Shown: positions 39,250 to 50,462 of the stretch, one piece after another
How the letters are laid out: each line of letters begins with the position of its first letter
Position numbering within the stretch: position 1 is the first letter of the stretch
Source of the DNA: Meandrina meandrites
Lineage: Eukaryota; Cnidaria; Anthozoa; Scleractinia; Meandrinidae
Reading direction: 5' to 3'
DNA length: 64,000 nucleotides
Assembly (NCBI GenBank): GCA_963693305.1
Contig: OY855912.1
Coordinates: 633,501 to 697,500 of the forward strand
Made by a program: the position numbers and the translations under genes
The notes under the pieces: model-generated
Databases searched by the model: none
The model's input: the letters and a program-made list of their open reading frames with translations, nothing else
Told to the model about the DNA's origin: nothing

Positions 39250-40804
39250 CAAAACGTTTTTAATCTAACTATAATCGCCAAGTCTCTAAAGAATAGCAAA
39301 AATGAAAGTGAATCAAGTGTAGGACAGCTGGAACCGGTATCTCATTACCGCTAATGTTTGCAGTTTTTCGGCTCATACGCAATCCACAGGGCTCTTTATG
39401 AACACTGAGAAGGAGGTGTTTCTGAAGATAATCACAGATAAGTCCCATATTATATACAGCATCTGATGGATCATCAACGTGAAGGCAAATAGAGGCACGT
39501 CCACATAGGAGTGTGTCTTGACATACGGGAATATCACAAGTTGACAGAATGGTTTGACGCGCAGTGGCAGCTGTGATGTGTGCTGGCTGAAAAAGTGAAT
39601 TAACACTTCTTCATATAAACATCAAATAAACGAACCTCAAATTTTCTGATTCGTAATGTTTGGCTTGGTACAACCTAATTGAAAAACGCAAAACTGTCAA
39701 AAAATATTAAATCGGTCGTTTGCGTGCGCGTTCCGCAGTCAGTATGCCGCAGGCAAAATAAATTTTTTAAATTGATCAACGTCCGATTATTTTATCTTTG
39801 GAAATCTCGTTATATAGTCAAAAAGAAAGTAACTTTATTTTCTGTTTTCTTTTCTTTGAAGTCTTCTTTAAAAAATGCTGCTTCGTGCTTGAAAAAAATA
39901 AAATCTAACCTCCTATTTTCAAGCAAGAAATTACATTTTTCCGATGTTGGACACCTTGATGAGTTTCTTTATTCTCATAACCTAAGGAGAAATTTGATGT
40001 TGATCACCTCTAGGGAATAAAATCTTAACCTCAGCGCACCGTCCGTGCAGTTTTCAGTGAACAGAGACGGATCGGAGAAACAAAATAATTATTTTTGCGC
40101 TATTTGACTTGTGGTCTATAAAATCCGCAGTATTACGTGTAAAGTAATTGCCGAATATTTAATGATAACAGACAAGACACCGAGGCGGATCCAGGGGAGG
40201 GGTGATGGGGGTTGCAACCCCCCCTTTGGGCAAAATTTTTTAGTTATTTTTTTTTTATTCTTCCTGAAAAATAATTGAATAAAATTGTTTTTTGCATTAA
40301 AGGTTACTACAATAGTGTACAACCCCCCCTTTAAAAAATTCCTGGATCCGCCCCTGAGACACCTTGCATTATCGAGATTTTAACGTTCTAATATGGATAT
40401 TAAATTTAATAAATCAACATATGTCTACAAAAACAATATGTCTAACAAAACTTGAGAATTGTGTCCGTCTTATTTTCGGCTGTTTTTACTAAATAAAGTA
40501 CCAATAAGGGGCTTAAAATGCTTAAACCAGAACTGTTTACGTCCTCCATCACTTTATATACAAAATACATTTGACATCACTTCTAACCTAAACTGAGCCA
40601 ATACAAACCCAAAGAATTGTAATCAACTGAAACAAACTTGATGTTGCAACAAGTCAAGTAATTATTTTATCAACTTAAACCAACAAATCATATAACAATC
40701 CGCCGCCAGGCACACGAACAACCCAGCGGCAGGTTTACTGTACGTCTTCTGTTTTTAGCAAATCTTTTCTGTTTTCTCTTTTTTAAGGTTTTAGACTCAG
40801 TCAT
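39250..40804. other. Spacer between small membrane-protein genes B and C
   Basis: AT-rich. It contains the TIR element at 40182-40356 and a 113-codon Lys/Ser/Leu-rich plus-strand frame (39679-40020) judged to be chance. The flanking genes B and C are convergent. Confidence 0.5.
40182..40356. mobile_element. MITE GAGGCGGATCCAGG with 7-bp target duplication
   Basis: The ends GAGGCGGATCCAGGGGAGG and CCTGGATCCGCCCCTG are inverted repeats, with inner GGGGTTGCAACCCCCCCTTT and ACAACCCCCCCTTT motifs. Flanks AGACACC (40175-40181 and 40357-40363) are identical. Size and duplication fit an hAT-type MITE. Confidence 0.82.
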
Positions 40805-41098
40805 TTAAACGAATTGTGCAGGAAAATCGGCCATCCCATCCTTGCTTTCGCCGCAATTAAGAACTTCCATTTCAAATACTTCGTCGTTATCGTTTCTGAG
40901 TCTGCAGCTGTGTTCGTCTTCATCATCAAAATCTTTGGGAGTCAAGCCAGAATTTAAAAGAACTTGCTGATCCTCGTCCTTTCTGCGAAGCCACAGCAGA
41001 CAGAAGGTGCAGCCGACGATCGTAAAGAAGACAAAAACAAAAAATATGAAGATTCCAAGTAACACGGCCAGCGCTGTTGTTTTGATAAATGTTGCCAT
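40805..41098 (-). CDS. Small single-pass membrane protein C (97 aa), unrecognised
   Basis: ATG at 41098, stop at 40805-40807 (minus strand). MATFIKTT precedes a long hydrophobic helix (about residues 9-36, AVLLGIFIFFVFVFFTIVG), then LRRKDED and a strongly acidic tail (DFDDEDEH). The architecture matches the genes at 35768 and 38953, but the orientation is reversed and the C-terminus AQFV lacks a Ser/Thr at -2. A TATATAAA box lies at about 41338-41331, some 235 bp upstream, similar to the spacing at the first gene. No known family recognised. Confidence 0.6.
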   Translation of the reverse strand: MATFIKTTALAVLLGIFIFFVFVFFTIVGCTFCLLWLRRKDEDQQVLLNSGLTPKDFDDEDEHSCRLRNDNDEVFEMEVLNCGESKDGMADFPAQFV

Positions 41099-41651
41099 TC
41101 TGTAATTTTAATATCTTGATGATCACCGCACGGACGGCAAATTCGCAAATTCGTCCGCTCAAACTGGACATTAATATCTTTTTTCAGTTGTTCACCGGTG
41201 CAGTTTCATGTGGTCGGATACCGGGAGATACCAAGTATTAAAGAGCTAAAACATTATAGTTTTTGAATGGTAAATAGTCGTCCATTCGGTTTAAATGTCG
41301 TTTCAGCTCAGGCCTTGCTTTATTTCCATTTATATAAAGGCCAACTGCATTTGCATCCCAATAACAGCTTACAATAATGGCCGCATCAAGGTCGGAAATA
41401 AGTTTGGAACAATTGATTTGAATTGCCTTGAGCCGGAAACAGATGAACATTGACGGTCTACAGGACCGAATATTAAAAGTGCTGTGTTAATCTTAGTATT
41501 GCCTGAAAAATCGATTTTTGCTAAATGTGAATTTTGCCAAGAGCGTGGGACAAAGAAATCGGTTTTCGTACAAGGATGGTAGTCCCACTATGGAGAAAAT
41601 TGCTAAAGTTTTATTCCGCATTTCCACAGTGACCCATAGTCTACAAAATTT

Positions 41652-41821
41652 TAGCCTGCTTGCAGGCTCACCTTTCGGGGTGACACGCGCGAGCGCCGAA
41701 GCCGCGATAAGCGAATAGAGCTTCTGTACCAGACTCCTCCCCGCCGATCGCTTCGCTCGCAGATGCGCTCTTCGCATCACTCGCGCGTGTGACCCAAAGG
41801 TGAGCCTGCTCTCACAGGCTA
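41652..41821. mobile_element. TAGCCTGC TIR element, short copy (170 bp)
   Basis: The ends TAGCCTGCTTGCAGGCTCACC and the GGTGAGCCTGCTCTCACAGGCTA side are inverted repeats; an inner ACACGCGCGAG/CTCGCGCGTGT pair adds symmetry. Flanks ACAAAATTT and ACATAATCT agree at 7 of 9 positions, a possible decayed 9-bp duplication. Same terminal family as 24844-27516. Confidence 0.72.
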
Positions 41822-42878
41822 ACATAATCTAAAAATCTGTTTTCAAGTTCAAGCATTACAACTCACAAATTCTTCAGAATAAGGTGTTAACTAAAAGGAC
41901 TAAAACATAAACAAGCTCACTTGCCAACGACAAAGTAAATTATGTACAAACGTCCCTCGATCTAGTGCTTTTTAAAGACTTACTATGTACTACTTCAGTT
42001 AAATTCCTTTATTAATCCAACGATATAGCTGATACTTTACCTCATAAAAGATTCCAAAAGCTATCACATTTCAACCAGAAACAAGATATCTCTTTATAAA
42101 GAACAGAAGCCTCCTTATTAAAATACATAAATTACAAATTTCTAAAAACTCTCTGACTAATGCTTTTTAGCTTTCCATCATTTCATCAAAGGAAACTACC
42201 ACATTACCATAGAAAAGCTTCACAGTCATTAGGAATACTTATACAAAAAGGGCTGTACCAAGTTAGTGCCTCATCATCGCAGTAACATCAGAAGTCTGTT
42301 CCCACCAGGCAGTTTTACTTTGAATTTGTAACAATGCTATTTGTGTCAGGTTGAAACAAAGATGTTTCTCGCTTTTACTACTCAGAAAACATTAAAAGAA
42401 AGTAGATTGCTACAATTTCATGCAACTCGATTCACATTTGACTGTTTGGCCAGACATGTTGAAGAGTTGGTTTACCGGCTGGCTAACGTTTCCGTTGCAA
42501 ACTTGCAAGTTGCAGAATAAATTAACTCGTGCTTTCTTAGTTTTAAATACATTTATATACTCTGGATATAATATCTTCCTCTTTTTACGCTTAACTAGCT
42601 GGATGAACTGTTTCTTGTAAAAAACGATATTTTGTCCACTGTAGTGAACGACTTTCTAAGACAGATTCAATAAATTACAAATATTTATCAGGTTACAAAG
42701 TCTGCCTACCACTTTACCCATTAAATCTATAGCTTGGCTATATGGCTGTGAGCTAACATATGCCACGAACTTGTCAATCAAGTCGTTCGGGCGAATAAAA
42801 ACCTTTATCGGTTATATAATTTAATACTATAGCAACAGTTGTTCCTATTCCCTCGACCGTCAAGGCTATAGCGACAAG

Positions 42879-45800
42879 TCAAGACGTCAACATTTTAGCC
42901 AACTCCGTAAATTCCTTGAAGTTTTGCAAAACATAAACTCTTGTCTCCCAGAGCATTTTCACAAGAATGCGATCATCAGTCTCATCCAAGCCAACATCTG
43001 ACGACATCGGAGAACTGAAGCGATAGTAAGGCACGTTCAGCATCTGGCACCAGGCCCTCGCACGCTCAACAACCGGGCCGTGAGTAGCGGTAGCCTGGAA
43101 ACAGAGATCTTGCACTTTAGGTGAGTAGGTCGAATTAAGGGAAAAGGTGGGCCTCGTCAGCCCCGATTGGGTTCACTTTCAGTTTTTCTTCGCTTACTGG
43201 AGATGGCATTTATTGTTTACTTCTAGGTTTTCGTACTAAATCAAGAATTATTCGGTTTATTCCTGGGCAGCAGGATATTTTTCTGGCATTTTTCTGGCTT
43301 ATTTGCTTGGCAATCCACTGGTATTGTAAAGAGAACTTGTGTTAAAATCTCTGGGCATAAAAGGATTTTAAATGCTGTCAAGCAAACTGTTTTACATTAT
43401 AAATTGCCTTTAGATCAATGAAAATTGAACACTTACAGGCTATACACTTTCCGTGCTTACCTGATCAACAAGGAGCTCCCCCAAAGCACGAGCTCCCATG
43501 AGCACATTGGTTGCCTCCCAGATAGACTCTGGTTTGAACACGTCAAACGACGGGACATGTACCGGCGGCGGGACACCCGTCCCTAGGGATACAACCAGGC
43601 CAAACGAGCTTGTTTTGTCACCTCGTACGGAGCGGTTGTATTTATGAATATCTGTCAGCACGTCTAAGGTTGGATTGTTGGCAATCAAGCCGCCATCTAA
43701 GAACGCGCCCATGGCACGGAAAAACGACGGAGCGGCACCAGTACCCCTGGCTGCACGCCACACCAGCTGGTCTGGAAAATAATCATAAAAAGCGATGTCG
43801 ATACTGTGTACGTACAGATACAGGGTTCGTGCTCTTTTCAGCTTTTGAAATTCCATCACTTTCTATGACATTTCCAAGTTTTCCACGACCAAAATGTCAT
43901 CATTTTCTTGGCAATCATCTTTCATTTTAGGTACGTTTTTACTATTTTCTTTGCGAAAAAAACCTAACTTGTTTTGTACTTTTTAATAAACAAAATTTTC
44001 CATGACTTTCCATGACCCACATTTAAATTCCATGACTTTCCAGGCCTGGAAAAAGAAATTCTTTAATTCCATGACCTTCCAGGTTTTCCATGACGCGTAC
44101 GAACCCTGAGACAGTTTCGGCATCGGACTTTCAATTAAACTCCAGACTTCGCAGCGCTGCCATTGTTTGCTTCTCGCTCTATGAAGCAGATGGTCTTCTC
44201 ACAGGTAATCAAAGCGTATTGTAAGAACTTGTATGGATCTTGAATTCGGTGAAAAAATATTTCTGGTTTTCCTTCGAAAAGCTGCAATAAAATTGAAACT
44301 TTACCTGGTGTCGTTTATATGTCTATTTCTTGCGATTCTGTAAACCATTTGGATGATTTTTTTTACAAACATGAAAATTTCCTAATTACCAATGAAATGG
44401 ATTACAGAAACGCTAGAAAAGATGGACACCAGGAGGCTTTCAAATTTTATTGCAGCTTTTCGAACGAAAAAAAAAACGAAATATTTTTTCATGGAATGCT
44501 ACTGAGGTTGATTTAATTCTAGCCTGCGAATACAGCCGCCTCTCATTCGCTCCCGCTACTACGTGCGAAACGCGAAGAGAGACGTCTGCGATTCACGGCC
44601 AAAAATTCCATACTGATGACGTAAATCTGTCCGGAATCCGGACAGGAGCGCTGATTGGTCAACTAGGTAATTTGCATAATGTATGTGAAATATAACGCCG
44701 GGTCATCGCCAGGTGTTGTTGTGGACCAAAAGTACACCGGGTGCGGCAGGATTATGAAGATACACCGGAGCAATAACTTACAACTTACATTTCTCTGATT
44801 TCTCACTTCATACCTTATTGGAGGACTAAAGCAAGAGGGCTTCATGAACGACCTTAAAGACGTTCAGAAAGGATGCGCCACTGCAGCCAGTTTCAAAACA
44901 TTTAGATGAATTTTGACACCCGTGGGTTTTATTGGTGACACATTTAGTGATTTCACAGCTTCGTTTTTCAAATCTTAGCTAATGTGCAACTCTTATAGGG
45001 ATTTTCGGGACAAAGTTGTCCGCTGTTTATGCGTCCTTGACTGCCTTGAAAGTGTTTTTGTTCAATCAATAAATGTTCAATGAATCTATTCTTCGAGCAG
45101 TGAGCTAGCAATGGGCAACTGAAAATGAAGACATTAATTATGCGAGACCAACTGCGTGTTTTGTTGTTATATTCCGGAAATCTAATGAGAGGTCAACGTC
45201 ATCTGTATGGAATTTTTGGCCGTGAATCGCAGACGTCTCTCTTCGCGTTTCGTACGTAGTAGCGGGAGCGAATGAGAGACGGCTGTATTCGCAGGCCTAA
45301 TTTAATTCCTGAAAGACACGACTCCTGTTTGGATTTAATTGTTAAAAGAAATCTTCATTTTAAACCGAAATCAGATTCAAACTTAAGTACAACACTAGAA
45401 AAAAATAAGCTTACCTGAAGGTTTTGGTGGTGGTGAAAATGGTGACTTCGATTGAGTAGTGTCATCGTCTTCATCAGGTACATCAAAATTGCGGAAGAAG
45501 TGTAAACTTGCGGGACGTCGATCAGCAAGAACTCCGGTAACAAGAACTCTAATATAAAGAGAAAACAACCAATGAGCTTATTATGTTTTATTCGTCACTT
45601 ACAGCACAAAGAGATGCTTTCTCGTACCTTGGGTGTTGTACAGAAGTCATCTTGACAGTTTCTCCAAATTCTTGTCTAAGGAATTTTTCCAGTGGTTCAG
45701 AGTCATAGGGCCGTGGACCCTTGAAAACCAAGTCTTTCATTCTGAAATAGAGACCCTGGCAATACCGTGCAGATTTACCTAACACAACAACAAGAAGAAA

Positions 45801-48800
45801 TACTCAACTAATACCAAAAGCCAATCAGCCTGTCATTATTATAGCAAAGAGGATTCTCCCAGTTTCAGTCTAAAAATGCAATTGCTTAAATTGCTTTCAC
45901 ACTGCGAAGATCATTTCATTCATTTCAGAGAGGTTTATGGTACTATAAAATGTGCTTTTATGATCCTTGTTTGTATTTAACGTTTCTGAATTCTGCCATT
46001 ATAGATAAATTTTCAGTTACTAATAATCGCAGTTGGTGGATGGCTGACCATGACAACTGACCACACGCCCACGCCTCCTCCCTTCACTTGAAATCGTAAA
46101 ATTGGCCTTTCAAATGCATAACAGAACTAAATCAGTAAGGGGCAACTAGGAGACATAATTCCGACTAAACATTGTTACTCAGTTCCGACTAGACAACCTA
46201 CCATGTGTTATAGCCAATGCCAAAATTCCTCCTGTGCTTGTTCCTGCGATCCAGTCAAACAGCCGCACAATAGGCTGCTTGGTAAACTCCTCTAAAGCCA
46301 GAAGAAGCTGGATGAGTATCAAACCTCTGATGCCGCCACCATCCATGGTCAGGATTGCTTCTCTTTTGTGCCGCGATTTGAAGATTGACTCCGTGTGGGA
46401 CACCTTCCTCCCGGTATCGACTGAGTCTTGGCCAGCACGTGATTGTACCAGCCCTGAAGACACTAGGGCTGCAGCAATCTTGATGATGTCAAGGTAGCCA
46501 GGCAAACTGGGAGCTGCTTTTACAATAGTGCCACCTTTGTATGAGAAGGATAGTTCTAAGCTGCGTGGCAAGTCTTCAATAATTTGCAAGATCTGTTTAG
46601 ATTTTAGATTCATCATCTCATTATGTCTGCCACCATGCATACCTGAAGTTATCTTTCACTGATTTTATCAAAATCTATAGTGGCTCTTTTAGTAATTTCT
46701 TTCTTTCCTTTAATATTCCATAGCATCAAGAGACACAAATAAACATGTATGATCTTGTAGTTCCCATAAAAAAGCACACCCTGCATTTAAGACTTCAGAC
46801 AAAAACAGCCAAGACTAATTGTTGTACTTACCAATTATCATTTCCTCTTGGAAAGGTTTGCTGCACTCCAGCGTACATCCATTCTTGCTCTTATCACAAG
46901 CTGCTGCGCCAACAAATCCAAGAGCACGCACAACTTCACGCCAGCGAGGTTGACAAACTAAAGTAGCAGCATGTCGGGGTGTTTCATGCCTCTTGTTTGT
47001 AATATTGACATCAGCACCAAATACAATAAGAGCTCGCACTACATCTGGGTCATCAACCTTCAAATGACAAGTTAGTAAATTAAACAGTCAGTAACAGCTG
47101 GCAAACTCCTGGAGCTTCATGCACCACATGGCATAAGTCAGTGCATCCATCTATCCATCCGTCCATCAATCCATCAGCCAGCCAGCCAGCCAGTAACAGT
47201 AAACTTCTTGATCTTCATAAGAACATGACTAAGGTACAATGTAAATCTTCTACTTTAAAACAATTCTACTCTTTAAGTTTTTGTGTAGAACACTTACAAT
47301 TGCAGCCTGATGCAATGGTGTGGAACCATCTTTACTCTGAGCGTTAACTTGAGCTCCACGACTCAATAGCACTATAATACAGTCAAGCCTCTTGCGTCGA
47401 GCCATGATATGCAGCGGTGTCTCTCCATCATGATTATGTGCTTCTATCTCTGCTCCACTGTTTAGTAGAAGCTCAACTGCCTTGTTTGAAAAGCAATCAT
47501 ACAGTCATGTAACTTCTGTTTACAACAGATCTGTCAAGTCAGATGCTCATTTATGGGCAAATTGTCTTACCCCTCTGATATATCATGAAATGCTCATGGT
47601 TGTAAAGCCTTTCTTTTTAGTGTTTACTTCAATTTGATGTAAGTTATGATCCTTCATGAAACTCAATATTATTGTTTTATTTACTTGCATCTCTTCTATT
47701 TATTTTGTGTCAAAAACTATATTCTCCAGCATGCTAAGAAGAAATGAAATATCTAGTACCTCTTTGGTCTTGGCCCAGTGTAAGGGTGTACCACCATATT
47801 TACTATCACGGACATGGGCCTGTTCAGGATGAAACTCCAGCAGCGTGGCAGCACATGAATCACTTTTGGCATTCAGTGCTGTGTGGATTGGATGACACCC
47901 ATCATGTTCCTTATTAGGATCAGCTCCTGCCGCAAGTAACACTTGAACACTGTCATCCTGAGAGTAACGACAAGCTACGTCCAGGGCTGATTGGTTACTG
48001 GCATTTGTTGCATTAACCACCTCGGCTACCTGGTTTCCTAAACAGGAAAACAGTAATTATAAATAATAAAAAAATATTGATGCAGCATAAATTACTTATC
48101 AGAAAAACCTTATAACTATCATAATCAAATCCACTGCTTGAAAGATGCCATGCATCTTATACTCGACTGTGCTTTGTTCTGACAGAAAGCACACAGTCAA
48201 GAAAGTGACGAGAGCATGAAAGAAGTACAGGGTAAAACATGAGCTGCAGCCAAGTGTTTCTTACTACTTCTTGAGTGCTGTATAACAGGACAAAGCATGG
48301 TCAAGGGTTTTATGATAAATTTTTACTTGCATATGAAGACAAAGTTTACTCTAAGGTTGCTCATGCTGAATGGCAATAATGGAGTTCTCATGTTCTACAC
48401 AGTGTTTTGTTTTACAAAATGTTCTTCAAAGAGAGCCTGAACTCCTTCAATAAAAACAAGCACCCGAGTTGGGGTCTTCTTTCTAATTTTGTGGTAAAGC
48501 TGTACACTATCTTAATCGCAAAATTACTCAACTTTTGGTTTGCAAGAAATGTGAGATTTGAAAAGATCAATAAGCAGCACACGCCCACAAAATGGCAGAT
48601 GATGGCAAGACCTGTGCTTTGTACTCATAAAGAACGCTGTAAAACCAATGAGTCACAGTGCCTGATAGATTGGCACTCTTACACTTTTTGGAGTAAGTTT
48701 CTGTGCATTGATGATGCACACCAAGGAATGATAAATTTCATAACTTTTGTACAATTCTTAACTACACTATTCTATAGTTTTTAAAAACCATATGAACAAT

Positions 48801-50412
48801 GATTTGATTGTTATTTGTTATTTTGTAACAAAAATTCCCCAGGATAAACCTATGATTTATACTGTTATATATTAACCTTTCATTCCCTTTTGTCGGGGAA
48901 TCTTTAAAGTGCACCTAACCCCAAATATATTTTTTAGCCCCCCCAAAACTCCTTGTGCTCCTGATTACAACAGTGAAAAAATTATCATCATACGACTTGT
49001 CTTCGATTTTTTGTGAATTTTCAAACTTTGCAAAATTCTCACCACTTTGGCTCACCGCCGAGTCCCAAGGGAAACTGGGCCCTAGTAAGGTTGTGACGTC
49101 GGCTGGGGAATCCAATACTCCGAGTCTGAGTTGTCTGATGACATCTTTTGAAGGCCTTAAATTATTTCGGTGGCTGATTTTCTAACTAAGAAGTTTTGAA
49201 GCGAGAAATTTCACGAACTGAAGATTTGTCGCACCATCGACACGAAAGCTGAGAATTTGGTTCCCCCGCTGACGTCACAACAATGTGTTCATTGGGTTCC
49301 AGATCTCCTCACGCGCGGTCGTGAACCAGAAAATCCAAACTTCAAACCTCCATAAATTCGCGGGGATTTAATGGATTCGCATAATTTTTTTTTTAATCTT
49401 CATCAAATTATGGATTCTTTTTGAAAATAAGTAGAAAAAATTAGGGGTTAGGTGCACTTTAATATTAAAGATTCCATGTCAAAGATTCCCTGTTAATTTG
49501 AGGTTTTTGTTTTAAAGGAGACTTGAGTGTTAGGTGCACTTTAATATTAAAGATTCCATGTCAAAGATTCCCTGTTAATTTGAGGTTTTTGTTTTAAAGG
49601 AGACTTGAGTAAATCATTATCAAATATTATTTTTAAACCTGTCTTAAGTGTGCTGTAGATTATTGATTGAAGGTGATATGTGATCTTCGCAGTGAATTTC
49701 CAATTTAAGCAATTGGAATAAAGAAGCCTGAAAAAAATTCAGGGCTTCAACGGGATCCCGTTGAAGCCCTGAATTTCTTTTTTTTTTTCAGGCTTCTTTA
49801 TTCCAATTGCTTAAATTGGAAATTCACTGCGAAGATCACATATCACCTTCATATATATCCGCAGTTCATATATGAATCATTTCATATACATCACATCAGA
49901 TTATTGATTATTGGGATTGCTGAAGATCGTACACTGGAGCTGTATACTTAATAATTAGATACACTGGCCTCGGCATGCAATAACAATGAGCTCTGACTAG
50001 TCAGAATGGAATATTTCTAGCATAACAAGTTGTACCTAACTGTTGGGCCTTTTTCAACATGGAGTCCAGTACCTCAGGATACCGCTCAGCAGCATAATGA
50101 AGGGGAGTGTTACCCAACTTGTCTTTAACCAGGAGCCTAGGATCATGATCCATGAGACTCTGAACAAAATCCAGCTTACCACTCTACAAAAAAGAACATA
50201 AATAAATGCCTGCACTGTTTCTTAAAAACTCTCTGCAGACTATAGCATAATTAAATACTGCACACAAAAGTTGCAAAGGGTAAATGATGTGTGATTTTGA
50301 TATGTGAGAGGAAGCAGTGCTGTAGTGTATGTGATGTCTAATTTGGGTGAATGTGACCTTGCAAGTCTTAAATGGCAGAGAAGGGTTATTAGTAATGCAT
50401 GACTGTGCAAAA

Positions 50413-50462
<50 letters not shown>

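Noticed and set aside
39679..40020. 113-codon frame between small membrane genes B and C
   Set aside because: Lys/Ser/Leu-rich with no coherent membrane helix or motif; does not share the plan of its neighbours.
48407..48784. 125-codon plus-strand frame
   Set aside because: Lies in a PLA2G6 intron on the opposite strand, with biased AT-rich composition and no recognisable motif.
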